Shown: positions 24,997 through 33,420 of the stretch, piece after piece
Layout: the number at the start of each line of letters is the position of its first letter
Position numbering within the stretch: position 1 is the first letter of the stretch
Assembly: GCF_910577345.1 (NCBI RefSeq)
Contig: NZ_CAJTMT010000001.1
Coordinates: forward strand, 28,920-92,919
Direction: 5' to 3'
Length of the DNA: 64,000 nt
Source of the DNA: an uncultured Duncaniella sp.
Lineage (GTDB): Bacteria > Bacteroidota > Bacteroidia > Bacteroidales > Muribaculaceae
Translations under genes and position numbers: made by a program
Notes under the pieces: model-generated
Database searches by the model: none
Seen by the model: only the letters and a program-made list of their open reading frames with translations
What the model was told of the DNA's origin: nothing

Positions 24997-26878
24997 CGTT
25001 GCTCACCTGGTCATCGAGGTTGACAAGTACTCGCTTGACGATGCCATCCTGCTCGGCTTCAACATCGTTTTCCATCTTCATGGCTTCATAGACGAGCACG
25101 GTGTCGCCCTTCTTGACGCTTTGGCCGGGTTTCACCTTGATTTCAACAATGCGTCCGCACATCGGAGCTGAGATGACAGGACCGGTGATAGGCTCGACTG
25201 CGGCTACTTCTTCCTTCACTTCTTCAACAGCGGGAGCCTTGGCTGCTTCCTCGGCTTTGAATTCCTCGTCGCGACGACGGCGGAGGAAGCCTTTGGCTAC
25301 AGCGGGAAGGAGTTCGAGAAGGAGGTATTCCTCATTGTTCGACGCAAGCTTCTTGCCACCCATCTCCGCGATTTCGGGATTTTCGGGTTTGACGTACTTG
25401 CTGACATCATAGGGTTTCTCCTCGGGACTGCCGGTGATTTTCTCGCGGAAAGCGGGGTCGATGGCCACGGGGGTACGTCCGTATTCACCCTTCACGAGTG
25501 AGATGAACTGATTTGACTTGTTTGTATAGTCGGGCTTGCCGTTCTTGCGGTCGAGAGCAACGAGCACTGCCTGGTTGCCTACAATCTGGCTCGTCGGAGT
25601 CACGAGGGGAATCAGGCCGGCATCGCGGCGCACCATCGGGATGAGGCGCATGGCATCTTCAAGAAGATCCTCGCTCTTGAGTTCACGGAGCTGTGCGACC
25701 ATGTTGGAGTACATACCGCCGGGAACCTCTGCAGTCTTGACGAGTTCGTTGGGCTTGGGGAAACCGAAATATGCCTCAATCTTGTGGCAGGCATCGAGGA
25801 GGGCAGGTTCGTCGCCGGCCTTTGCAAATTCGATGGCGCTGTCGAAGAGGGCGAGCACTTCGGGAGGAAGTTGGTCCTTGAGGGGATCGAATGGACGCTG
25901 CATGTCGTCGCGGTGAAGGTCGAACTGTGCGAGTGCCTTGCGCGCGTCGAGGAGTTCGGCGCGGATGCGGCCGACAGCCTCCATATTGACTTCGACTTCT
26001 ACGCCCATGCGCTGGCAGAAGAGCCAGATGAGCTCGATGGCAGGAGCAGCCGAACCGCCTCCGAACCACCAGATGTTGGTGTCGAGGATGTCGACGCCGT
26101 TGATGATGGCCATGAGTGAGGATGCAAGACCATAGCCGGGTGTACAGTGGGTGTGGAAGTCAACCGGGACTTTGACGGAGCGTTTAAGGGCTGAAATGAT
26201 AGAGGCCGCACGGCTGGGGTTGACCAGGCCGGCCATGTCCTTGAGCGTGATGATTTTTGCGCCGAGGGCTTCCATCTGACGGGCCTTGTCGACGAAATAT
26301 TCATCAGTGAAGATTTTTTCAGGCTCGGCCGGTTTGCTGCCGCCGAACATTGATTTGAGTTTGCCGAAGATGCCACCGCCGTTGTTTTCGACAGGTGCTT
26401 CGGGTTTGGGATCGACTGTGTAGCAGACAGCACCGTCGGCAATGCCTCCGAGCTGGTTGATGAGACGAATTGATTCCTTAACGTTGTCAATGTCGTTGAG
26501 TGCGTCAAAGATACGCATCACGTTGAGGCCGTTCTGGATGGCTTCCTTGTAAAATCCTTCAAGCACGGAGTCGGGATAGGGTACATAACCGAAAAGGTTA
26601 CGTCCGCGTGAAAGGGCCGAAAGCAGGGCCTTCGGGTGTTCGCTCTTTGAATCCATGGCCTTTGAGAAGATGCGCAGGCGTTCCCACGGAGATTCATCGA
26701 GGTAACGCATCACTGAGTCAGGCACTGCACCGCCCCAGACTTCCATGATGTAGAAGTTTGCGTCTTCGTAGAAGGGGAGAAGCTTGTTGATTGTCTCCTG
26801 ATTCATTCGGGTGGCAAAGAGGGACTGCTGTCCGTCGCGCAACGTCAGGTCGCGGATTTTAAGTTTTGGTCGTGTCAT
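24971..26878 (-). CDS. Biotin-dependent carboxyltransferase (oxaloacetate decarboxylase alpha / pyruvate carboxylase B type)
   Basis: A 635-residue fusion. Residues 1 to about 480 form the carboxyltransferase domain (RDLTLRDGQQSLFATR, metal-binding DFHTHCTPGYG, PGGMYSNMVAQL). A linker of KAEEAAKAPAVEEVKEEV type leads to a biotinyl domain with EAMKMEN, whose Lys601 should carry biotin. Such proteins move carboxyl groups between oxaloacetate/pyruvate and biotin, either in a Na+-pumping decarboxylase or in two-subunit pyruvate carboxylase. An insertion around residues 160-190 (GGGIFGKLKSMFGG) is unusual and looks flexible. No beta or gamma membrane subunit and no biotin carboxylase is adjacent, so its partners must be elsewhere. 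The gene symbol is left open for that reason. Confidence 0.88.
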   Translation of the reverse strand: MTRPKLKIRDLTLRDGQQSLFATRMNQETINKLLPFYEDANFYIMEVWGGAVPDSVMRYLDESPWERLRIFSKAMDSKSEHPKALLSALSRGRNLFGYVPYPDSVLEGFYKEAIQNGLNVMRIFDALNDIDNVKESIRLINQLGGIADGAVCYTVDPKPEAPVENNGGGIFGKLKSMFGGSKPAEPEKIFTDEYFVDKARQMEALGAKIITLKDMAGLVNPSRAASIISALKRSVKVPVDFHTHCTPGYGLASSLMAIINGVDILDTNIWWFGGGSAAPAIELIWLFCQRMGVEVEVNMEAVGRIRAELLDARKALAQFDLHRDDMQRPFDPLKDQLPPEVLALFDSAIEFAKAGDEPALLDACHKIEAYFGFPKPNELVKTAEVPGGMYSNMVAQLRELKSEDLLEDAMRLIPMVRRDAGLIPLVTPTSQIVGNQAVLVALDRKNGKPDYTNKSNQFISLVKGEYGRTPVAIDPAFREKITGSPEEKPYDVSKYVKPENPEIAEMGGKKLASNNEEYLLLELLPAVAKGFLRRRRDEEFKAEEAAKAPAVEEVKEEVAAVEPITGPVISAPMCGRIVEIKVKPGQSVKKGDTVLVYEAMKMENDVEAEQDGIVKRVLVNLDDQVSNDAPLIEFE

Positions 26879-26960
26879 AATAAATGTGACTGTTAACGTG
26901 ATTGTGTGGTTTGGCAGACGGGACGGTCGGTGAATGGCCTTCGGGCTGTCATTTCGTTCG

Positions 26961-26968
26961 CAAATTTA
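26961..26968 (-). promoter_or_regulatory. -7 box of the carboxyltransferase gene
   Basis: Reads TAAATTTG on the minus strand, about 83 nt before the start. No -33 element is clear, but the region where it should lie holds a palindrome (26981-27006). Confidence 0.5.
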
Positions 26969-26980
26969 AAGTTTCTTTTT

Positions 26981-27006
26981 TAATTAAAGAAAAAATTCTT
27001 TAATTA
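26981..27006. promoter_or_regulatory. AT-rich palindrome at the carboxyltransferase promoter
   Basis: TAATTAAAGAA (26981-26991) and TTCTTTAATTA (26996-27006) are perfect 11-nt inverted repeats with an AAAA spacer. They cover the -33 region upstream of the -7 box. The palindrome could be a regulator site, or a weak terminator for the MBL gene that ends 20 nt away. Confidence 0.4.
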
Positions 27007-27025
27007 TTTTGGACGAAAATAAAAA

Positions 27026-27667
27026 TTATTTTAAGAATGGATTGGATTTCTTTTCATTGCCGATAGTGGTCTCACCTCCGTGGCCGGACAGGACCACCGT
27101 AGAGTCGGGGAGGGTGAGAAGCTTGCGGCGGATGGCATCGACGAGGGTGGCGTAGTCGCCCATCGGAAGGTCGGTGCGTCCCATTGACCCGGGGAAGAGG
27201 GTGTCGCCGGTGATGACGAAGTTGGATTCCGGACAGTAGAGCGCTATTCCGCCGGGAGAGTGGCCGGGGACGCCCAGCACCTCCATGCGTTCTTTGCCGA
27301 GGAAGATAGTGTCGCCGTCGTGGAGCTCCACATCGAGCTGCTGGGGTTGGAGAGGCATACGCAGACCGAAACGGGCGGCCTGCTCGGGCAGGGTGCGAGC
27401 CAGGAAATCGTCGGCAGGATTGGCTTTGATTTCGAGGCCGTATTTTTCTTTTATATATGTGTTGCCGAAAATGTGGTCAAGGTGGGAATGTGTGTTGATG
27501 AGCTGTGTCACTTTGAGGTTGCGGCTCTCGATGAAGCTGTCGAGTGCGCGACGCTCGTCATCGTCGATCATTCCGGGGTCGATGATGGCCGCTTCGAGCG
27601 ATTCGGGGTCCCAGACAACGTAGGTGTTGACTCCGAACATGTTGAAAACGAATCTGCTTACTTTCAT
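27026..27667 (-). CDS. MBL-fold metallohydrolase (glyoxalase II-like)
   Basis: A 213-residue metallo-beta-lactamase fold enzyme. The metal motif THSHLDH is at 59-65. Further ligands lie in VPGHSPGG, VITGDTLFPGS and the final LSGHGGETTIG. This arrangement is that of GloB-like thioesterases of small size, which hydrolyse thioesters such as lactoylglutathione analogues. The exact substrate is unknown. It overlaps rsmG by 4 nt and is translated after it in the same transcript. Confidence 0.88.
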   Translation of the reverse strand: MKVSRFVFNMFGVNTYVVWDPESLEAAIIDPGMIDDDERRALDSFIESRNLKVTQLINTHSHLDHIFGNTYIKEKYGLEIKANPADDFLARTLPEQAARFGLRMPLQPQQLDVELHDGDTIFLGKERMEVLGVPGHSPGGIALYCPESNFVITGDTLFPGSMGRTDLPMGDYATLVDAIRRKLLTLPDSTVVLSGHGGETTIGNEKKSNPFLK

Positions 27668-28284
27668 AGCTTTACATAAATTAAGTCCTTGGTCTTGAAA
27701 TATTCTTCAGAGAAGTAGTCGCTGAGCGGCACATCAATGAGCGGACGTTTGACTCGGCCAAGCTCGCTTGCAAGCTCACCGCCTTTAAGGCATATCAGTC
27801 CGTTGGGGAGCTTGTTGCGGTTTTGGGTCGAGACGTTGCGCATGGCAATCTTGACAAGTTCGTCAAGCTGCATCACGGCGCGCGAGATGACATAGTCAGC
27901 TTTCAGTTTGCATTCACCCATGTCGCCGTGCTGGAATGTGACATTGTCGAGGCCGAGTTCTTCGGCAATCGATGATGCAACCTTTATCTTTTTCCCGATA
28001 CGGTCAATGAGGTGGAACTTGCATCCGGGCCAGAATATGGCCAGGGGGATTCCGGGGAAACCTCCGCCTGTGCCGAGGTCGATCATCTGCGTCCCATCGA
28101 CAGGGGTGATGAACTTCGCGATGGCAAGGGAATGGAGGATGTGGTGGATATAGAGATTGTCGATGTCTTTGCGGGAAATGACATTGATTTTCTCGTTCCA
28201 CTCAGGGTAAAGCCGTCCGAGGACGGCGAAACGTTCCTTTTGCTCTTGCGTGAGGTCGGGGAAATATTTGAGTATCTCTTCCAT
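27664..28284 (-). CDS. rsmG: 16S rRNA m7G527 methyltransferase RsmG
   Basis: RsmG (GidB) methylates N7 of G527 in 16S rRNA. Its loss gives low-level streptomycin resistance in some bacteria. The 206-residue protein has the SAM-binding IDLGTGGGFPGIPLAI motif, LIDRIGKKIKV and SRAVMQLDELV. It starts a two-gene operon with the MBL hydrolase. TAATTTTG (minus strand, 28418-28425) is a possible -7 box, but it would give a leader of more than 120 nt. Confidence 0.94.
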   Translation of the reverse strand: MEEILKYFPDLTQEQKERFAVLGRLYPEWNEKINVISRKDIDNLYIHHILHSLAIAKFITPVDGTQMIDLGTGGGFPGIPLAIFWPGCKFHLIDRIGKKIKVASSIAEELGLDNVTFQHGDMGECKLKADYVISRAVMQLDELVKIAMRNVSTQNRNKLPNGLICLKGGELASELGRVKRPLIDVPLSDYFSEEYFKTKDLIYVKL

Positions 28285-28448
28285 GATTATGCAGATGATA
28301 TGAAAACTGTCTTTGTGATTTAATTTAACAAATGAGTGCCGTCAGACGTTTATTAAACAATAGATCTTTCAGGCAGGTTTGGGATGCCCGTTTTATGACG
28401 GCGCTCTTACTCGTCTGCAAAATTATAGGTAATTTATGAGATTTTGGT

Positions 28449-28456
28449 TAAATTTG
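28449..28456 (+). promoter_or_regulatory. -7 box of cvfB
   Basis: TAAATTTG matches TAnnTTTG and ends 21 nt before the ATG at 28478. The leader is about 14 nt. No clear -33 element. Confidence 0.5.
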
Positions 28457-28477
28457 CCAAAAAATTAGAACAATCCC

Positions 28478-29317
28478 ATGCTAAAGATTGGAAAATACAA
28501 TTCACTGCAAGTGTCCCGCAACGTAGATTTCGGGGCGTATCTTGCTGACCGCGACGGAAACGAAGTCCTTCTGCCTGCCCGTTATATCACTGTGCCCCTT
28601 CAGCCGGGCAACGAACTTGAAGTGTTCGTCTACAAAGATTCGGAGGACCGTCCCGTCGCCACTACCGAACACCCCTTTGCTGAAGTCGGCGAGTTTGCCT
28701 ATCTTCAGGTGACGCAGGTCAACAACACCGGCGCATTCCTTGACTGGGGTCTTGTCGGGAAAGAACTCCTTGTCCCTTACAGCGAACAGAAGATGAAACT
28801 TTCGAGAGGCATGGTCGTGCTTGTCTATGTCTATCTCGACAATGCAACCCAACGCGTGGTAGCATCCGCCAAAATCGAGAAATTCCTTGGCAACCGCTAT
28901 CCCGACTATAAACTCGGCGACAAGGTCGAGGCGCTGGTCTACAAGCATACCGAACTTGGCTACAAGGCGATCGTCGACAATCTTTTCCATGGCATGGTCT
29001 ATGAAAACGAACTCTATAAGCCTCTTGAGATTGGCAAGACGATTCCGGCCTACGTCAAACAGGTCAGGGAGGACGGCAAGATCGACCTCGTGTTGAGCGG
29101 AGGGAATGACGGTCGCGTCGATGCTCTGATGGAGCGTATCCTCGACCGGCTCAAAGATCAGCCGGGGTGCTTCCTGCCTATTTCGGATTCGGCTTCACCT
29201 GAAACCATACGCGCTACATTCCAGTGTTCGAAGAAAGATTTCAAGAAAGCTATAGGCCATCTGTATCGCGATAGAAAAATCGTCATCACCGACGGAGGCA
29301 TACGTCTTGCGGAATGA
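28478..29317 (+). CDS. cvfB: S1-domain RNA-binding protein, CvfB/YitL family
   Basis: A 279-residue protein of the CvfB family: three S1-type RNA-binding modules and a C-terminal winged helix. The N-terminal KIGKYNSLQVSRNVDFGAYLAD starts the first S1 module. VGEFAYLQVTQVNNTGAFLDWG starts the second and GDKVEALVYKHTELGYKAIVD the third. The end reads FQCSKKDFKKAIGHLYRDRKIVIT. In Staphylococcus aureus CvfB affects virulence gene expression through RNA. The role in Bacteroidota is not known. It is a single gene, divergent from rsmG. Confidence 0.88.
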   Translation: MLKIGKYNSLQVSRNVDFGAYLADRDGNEVLLPARYITVPLQPGNELEVFVYKDSEDRPVATTEHPFAEVGEFAYLQVTQVNNTGAFLDWGLVGKELLVPYSEQKMKLSRGMVVLVYVYLDNATQRVVASAKIEKFLGNRYPDYKLGDKVEALVYKHTELGYKAIVDNLFHGMVYENELYKPLEIGKTIPAYVKQVREDGKIDLVLSGGNDGRVDALMERILDRLKDQPGCFLPISDSASPETIRATFQCSKKDFKKAIGHLYRDRKIVITDGGIRLAE

Positions 29318-29372
29318 TTCGATGCAGCCGCGTTGCCGGATTGAATTGAACAATCAAAACATACGGAGAAAT

Positions 29373-29413
29373 AAAAATGGCAGAATGCGTATTTTTGCAT
29401 TCTGCCATTTTTT
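29373..29413. terminator. Bidirectional terminator between cvfB and the ABC-F gene
   Basis: AAAAATGGCAGAATGC (29373-29388) pairs perfectly with GCATTCTGCCATTTTT (29397-29412). Because the outer pairs are A-T, both strands have a T-run after the stem. It serves the two converging genes. Confidence 0.88.
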
Positions 29414-29452
29414 GATGTCTGTGCGCTTTCGCGTTGCCGGTGGAATGAGCGG

Positions 29453-31450
29453 TCAGGCATTGGACATCTCGTCAAGCTCCATTGATGCGAGTTCCCAAAG
29501 CGACATGGCATTTTCGAGTTGCTTCGTCGTCGAAGCGTGACGGTCGTAAATATCTGCCGGAGGATCGCCGGCGGCAATGGTCGCTTCGATGTCGGCTATA
29601 TCCTGTTCGAGACGTGCAATCTCCGCTTCAGCTTCCTCCACTTTCTTGCGGGCTTTGCGGACGAGCTTCTCACGCTCGCGCTGCTCTGCGTATGTCAGTT
29701 TACGGGGCTGTTCGGATGTCGGCGTAGCGGTTGATGATGTCGGGGAGGAGTTGGAAGATTGGGCTTGCTTCTTTGCCGATGCGTCGGGATTCTGACCGTT
29801 GACAGGACGGATGGTGTTGCGCTCCAGTTCGGAGAGCGACGCGAGTTTTTTCTTTTCAAGGAATTCGTAAATGCCGCCGAGACATTCCTTGACTTCTCCA
29901 CCTCCGAATTCGTAGACCTTCTCGACAAGGCCGTCAAGAAACTCTCGGTCGTGGCTGACCACGATGACAGTTCCGTTGAAGTCTTTGATGGCCTGCTTGA
30001 GGATGTCCTTCGTTTTCATGTCAAGGTGGTTGGTCGGCTCGTCGAGGATGAGAAGGTTGACCGGTTCGAGAAGAAGGCGGATCATGGCGAGGCGGGTGCG
30101 TTCACCCCCCGAAAGAACTTTCACCTTCTTGTCGGATGCTTCTCCGCCAAACATGAATGCGCCGAGGATGTCGCGGATTTTTGTGCGGATGTCACCGACG
30201 GCCACTCGGTCAATGGTGTCGAATACGGTGATGTCCTCGTCAAGAAGCGTGGCCTGATTCTGGGCGAAGTATCCTATCTTCACATTGTGGCCGATTTTCA
30301 GCGAACCGGTGAAAGGTATCTCGCCCATTATACATTTCACAAGCGTAGACTTTCCTTCGCCGTTCTTTCCGACAAAGGCGACTTTCTCGCCACGCTTGAT
30401 GGTGAAGGTCGCATGGTCAAACACCTGATGGTCGCCGTAGGCTTTCCCGACATTGTCAGCGATGACGGGATAGTCGCCCGACCGGGGGGCAGGAGGGAAT
30501 TTTAGGTTCAGATGTGAAGTGTCGACTTCGTCAACTTCGATGCGCTCGATTTTCGCAAGCTGCTTGATGCGGCTTTGCACCTGTACGCTCTTTGTCGCTT
30601 TGTAGCGGAAGCGCTCGATGAAGTCCTCTGTTTCCTGAATCATCTTCTGTTGATTCTGATAGGCGCGCATCTGCTGTTCGAGTCGCTCCCGGCGGAGGAC
30701 GAGATATTTTGAATAGTTGACGGAGTAGTCGTAGATTTTACCAAGTGAAATCTCGATGGTGCGGTTGGTGACATTGTCAATGAAGGCACGGTCGTGGCTG
30801 ACGAGCACGACGGCGTTGGCCTTTGTGATGAGAAAGTTTTCGAGCCATTGGATGGACTCGATGTCAAGATGGTTCGTTGGCTCGTCGAGAAGCAAAACGT
30901 CGGGTCGGCGCAAAAGAATTTTTGCAAGCTCGATTCTCATTCGCCATCCGCCGGAGAATTCCGAAGTCGGGCGGTCGAAGTCCGAACGCAGGAAGCCGAG
31001 GCCGAGCAGGGTCTTTTCCATCTCTGCTTCGAAGTTCTCGCTATGCTCCATTGCCAACCGGTCGTTGAGCGAGGTCATCGCTTCAATGAGTTCCTGATAG
31101 GCCTCCGATTCGTAGTCGGTGCGAGTGGCGAGCTGATGGTTGATTTCGTCAAGGCGTGCCTTCATTTCGTCGACGTGGCTGAAGGCGCTGCGGACTTCAT
31201 CAATGACGGTGGAGGTGTCGCTCACGGTGATGTGCTGCGGGAGGTAGCCGACTGTCGTGTCTCTCGGCATGGCGACGCTTCCGGAAGTGGGGTTCTGCAG
31301 TCCGGCGATTATTTTGAGCATGGTCGATTTTCCCGCTCCGTTCTTCCCGACGAGGGCTATTTTGTCCTTGGGGTTGATGATGTAGGAAATGTTGTCGAAA
31401 AGGCATTTTGCGCTGAACTCGACTTTGAGGCTATTTATAGAAATGCTCAT
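29453..31450 (-). CDS. ABC-F family ATPase
   Basis: A 665-residue soluble protein with two ABC ATPase domains and no membrane span, the ABC-F layout. ABC-F proteins act on ribosomes, rescuing stalls or protecting from antibiotics. Walker A motifs are GKNGAGKST (35-43) and GKNGEGKST (about 350). Signatures are SGGWRMR and LSGGERTR, and both Walker B motifs read LLLDEPTNHLD/LILDEPTNHLD. The inter-domain linker (about 240-310) is Arg/Gln-rich. A Ser/Thr-rich tether leads to a C-terminal coiled coil (about 590-650), as in Uup/YdiF-like members. Nothing marks it as a resistance factor; a housekeeping role is more likely. Confidence 0.92.
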   Translation of the reverse strand: MSISINSLKVEFSAKCLFDNISYIINPKDKIALVGKNGAGKSTMLKIIAGLQNPTSGSVAMPRDTTVGYLPQHITVSDTSTVIDEVRSAFSHVDEMKARLDEINHQLATRTDYESEAYQELIEAMTSLNDRLAMEHSENFEAEMEKTLLGLGFLRSDFDRPTSEFSGGWRMRIELAKILLRRPDVLLLDEPTNHLDIESIQWLENFLITKANAVVLVSHDRAFIDNVTNRTIEISLGKIYDYSVNYSKYLVLRRERLEQQMRAYQNQQKMIQETEDFIERFRYKATKSVQVQSRIKQLAKIERIEVDEVDTSHLNLKFPPAPRSGDYPVIADNVGKAYGDHQVFDHATFTIKRGEKVAFVGKNGEGKSTLVKCIMGEIPFTGSLKIGHNVKIGYFAQNQATLLDEDITVFDTIDRVAVGDIRTKIRDILGAFMFGGEASDKKVKVLSGGERTRLAMIRLLLEPVNLLILDEPTNHLDMKTKDILKQAIKDFNGTVIVVSHDREFLDGLVEKVYEFGGGEVKECLGGIYEFLEKKKLASLSELERNTIRPVNGQNPDASAKKQAQSSNSSPTSSTATPTSEQPRKLTYAEQREREKLVRKARKKVEEAEAEIARLEQDIADIEATIAAGDPPADIYDRHASTTKQLENAMSLWELASMELDEMSNA

Positions 31451-31510
31451 TTTTGACTTATGGAGATGGTTTTGAATTTGCTTTTGTTCGGTCGGTCATG
31501 AACCGGCTTG

Positions 31511-31542
31511 CAAAATTACTCAGAATCTTGCAGACTGCCAAA
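31511..31542 (-). promoter_or_regulatory. Promoter of the ABC-F gene
   Basis: On the minus strand, TTTG (31539-31542) and TAATTTTG (31511-31518) are separated by exactly 20 nt. The leader is about 54 nt. The -33 box touches the terminator of the upstream Xre gene. Confidence 0.75.
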
Positions 31543-31588
31543 AGGCCACTGTCCCGCCGGAGTTGAAAACCGGAAGGGCAGTGGCCTT
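31536..31588 (-). terminator. Terminator of the Xre regulator gene
   Basis: AAGGCCACTG (31542-31551) pairs with CAGTGGCCTT (31579-31588), with inner CCC/GGG and CCGG/CCGG pairing. On the minus strand TTTTGG follows. Confidence 0.7.
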
Positions 31589-31693
31589 GATAATCTTTAG
31601 GAATTTGCTTGGATGCTTTGACCGGATAGTTTTTTATGGTCGGGCAGGAGTGTTTGAGGAGTTCGCTTTGGACGTGGGTGTGATGAGAGGGTA

Positions 31694-32281
31694 TCACCTC
31701 ATGAATGGATGTCCGTGGTTCGGGTCCGGGATAAATGATTCGTAGGTGCAGTCGTCGTAATATACAACTATACCGGTGACGCGTTTGCCTTTCCCCGTTG
31801 TGAGAGTGATGGAATCGGGCTCCGCCGGCTCTTTCTCCGGTTGGATGGGCGACTCGGCCTCCTCGCTTGCTGAAACCGGTTCTGCAGGGCTTGCAAATGT
31901 GAAAGTGTTGGCCGAAGTAGTGGCTTGATTTTTTTCTGCTGTCTCCGGCTGCAAGCTTTCATTGAAGTCGAGCGAGAAGTCAATTGGCTGGTCAGTAGGA
32001 TGTTCCTCCGCGAAAATTTCGTTTTTTGGCTCGTTTTGAGGCTCTGAGATTTCAATATTTGCATTCGTCACCATATTCCCTTCGCCAAACATCAACCATA
32101 CGATGTTAAGGTCGGGGTAGGCGGTGTGGATTTTGCTGATTATCTCGTCACTCACCTTTTTATTGCGTCCTGCAAGGAGCTGACTTCCTGTGGGGCGGGG
32201 TATTGCACACTCATCTGCAAACTGGGTGACGCTGATTTGCCGAGAGTCGAGATAGTGTTTGAGTCTTGAAACAAGGTCCAT
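31694..32281 (-). CDS. Xre-family transcriptional regulator
   Basis: The ATG at 32281 (MDLVSRLKHYLDSRQ) is preferred to one 14 codons upstream because it starts the helix-turn-helix directly. The HTH covers residues 1-65 (ISVTQFADECAIPRPTGSQLLAGRNKKVSDEIISKI, then NIVWLMFGEGNM, a typical Bacteroidota Xre ending). A disordered acidic linker rich in Glu, Pro and Ser follows. A conserved-looking C-terminus (RVTGIVVYYDDCTYESFIPD) may sense a ligand or bind a partner. It is a single gene with two possible promoters, beside the AT-rich TTTGCAAA-containing spacer. Target genes are unknown. Confidence 0.82.
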   Translation of the reverse strand: MDLVSRLKHYLDSRQISVTQFADECAIPRPTGSQLLAGRNKKVSDEIISKIHTAYPDLNIVWLMFGEGNMVTNANIEISEPQNEPKNEIFAEEHPTDQPIDFSLDFNESLQPETAEKNQATTSANTFTFASPAEPVSASEEAESPIQPEKEPAEPDSITLTTGKGKRVTGIVVYYDDCTYESFIPDPNHGHPFMR

Positions 32282-32320
32282 AATGCAAATTCTTAAAGAT
32301 TTGGATTTGTAATTCGATTG

Positions 32321-32352
32321 CAAATGTAATCATTTAATTTTGAAAAACCAAA
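32321..32352 (-). promoter_or_regulatory. Proximal promoter of the Xre gene
   Basis: On the minus strand, TTTG (32349-32352) and TACATTTG (32321-32328) are separated by exactly 20 nt. The leader is about 32 nt. Confidence 0.75.
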
Positions 32353-32411
32353 TTTATGTTTGTAAATAAATAGATTGGATTTGGGAATAGATGGAGGAGC
32401 ATATTGATTTG

Positions 32412-32444
32412 CAAAAGTAAATAGTAAAAGAGCGATTTTGCAAA
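32412..32444 (-). promoter_or_regulatory. Possible distal promoter of the Xre gene
   Basis: On the minus strand, TTTG (32441-32444) and TACTTTTG (32412-32419) are 21 nt apart. Both boxes lie within palindromic TTTGCAAA copies, so they could instead be regulator sites. Confidence 0.45.
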
Positions 32445-33190
32445 TATTAACTATGTTGCTAAAGCTTTAGTGTAGATATAATATGCTATCTTTCTATATA
32501 TTCGGGGTGTTATAATCAAAGTTATAGTTAAGGGTTAAATAATGTGTAATATCGGCGTGATGGAGGGATTTAGTATAAAGTTGTTATTTAAATTAATTTT
32601 ATGTATGTACTGATAATCAATATTTTATCATAAAACATAAAAAATATTAATGCTATGTTTTGATGTGGAATTAGGAATTGCAATTTATTGTGTTTGCAAT
32701 CTGTAAAAGCAAATTGTGATGTGGATTTGAGGATGATGGGTGGCAATTCTGAATTTAGATTTGTAGGTTGTAAAGTTGAATTGTAGAATTTACAATTACG
32801 AATTGTGAATTATCGGAGATTGAATTTGTAATTGAATATTTGATTTGAATTTGCAAATTGATGTTTTGTAAATGCAACTTATCGGTGGCGATGGTTGTAA
32901 TTGCAATTGCAAATAGAGAGATTCCGATAAAAATTTGAGTCAAAATGTAAATAATGGCTATTTGAATGCCTTCATCCTCTTGATGTTCATTGATATAACA
33001 AGTCATTGGAATAAAAATTTCTTTATCTTAACATAAATTCACTATAAATATTTGGAATTTAAACTTTGTTTCACTTATGAAAGGTTGGTTAACTGAAAAA
33101 TGGTTTAGAAAGGCGTGTGTTTGTGTAGAATTATTGATTGAAATGCAGGTACGCTTAAATAATGCTGCTATAATGGGCTTTAAATTGGTA
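32445..33190. other. AT-rich non-coding region with repeated TTTGCAAA-like words
   Basis: About 750 nt without a credible gene. Base composition is far more AT-rich than the rest of the window. Words such as TTTGCAAA (32850-32857), TTGCAAA (32907-32913), AATTTGTAATTG and AATTGCAATTGC recur, and related palindromes occur upstream at 32408 and 32437. Short frames on both strands here have low-complexity Ile/Asn-rich translations. There is no DnaA-box cluster, so it is not an obvious origin. Confidence 0.45.
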
Positions 33191-33194
33191 AATC

Positions 33195-33301
33195 GGTGTC
33201 CTACCGGACACCATATATACGAGAGCATACATGTCCCGGCACATCTCCGCTTCGCTCCGTATGTGCCGGGTTACGAAAAAAATCAGTGTCCGTAGGACAC
33301 T
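33195..33301. repeat. Palindrome-bounded unit of about 107 nt
   Basis: The left border is the palindrome GGTGTCC-TACC-GGACACC (33195-33212). The right border is AGTGTCC-GTA-GGACACT (33285-33301). Between them lies a third, larger palindrome, CCCGGCACAT (33235-33244) with ATGTGCCGGG (33261-33270). Matching GTGTCC/GGACAC palindromes at both ends of a short unit recall REP doublets (REPINs). No coding frame here is credible. Confidence 0.5.
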
Positions 33302-33314
33302 ACTGTCTATTTTG

Positions 33315-33395
33315 TTCGTTTGTATCTCTTCGTTATATTTTGTCGGTTTGTATCTCTTTTCATCGCACATAAACGGGATTTTAGGATTGCCTCCG
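33315..33395. repeat. Tandem and dispersed repeat containing TTTGTATCTC
   Basis: Two imperfect units of about 28 nt, each with GTTTGTATCTCTT, stand in tandem (about 33318-33345 and 33346-33373). The second continues as a diverged copy of the segment at about 1835-1874 (TTTCATC then GGATTTTAGG at equal spacing). The two sites are 31 kb apart and both intergenic. Confidence 0.5.
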
Positions 33396-33420
33396 TCCTA
33401 TTGGTGCTATTGTTGTCTTT

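Noticed and set aside
32755..33006. An 83-codon minus-strand frame in the AT-rich spacer
   Set aside because: Ile/Asn/Thr-rich translation that follows from repeated AATTTG-type words.
33077..33370. Several overlapping 66- to 72-codon frames on both strands at 33.1-33.4 kb
   Set aside because: They run through palindromes and tandem repeats and are in conflict with each other; the repeats explain them better.
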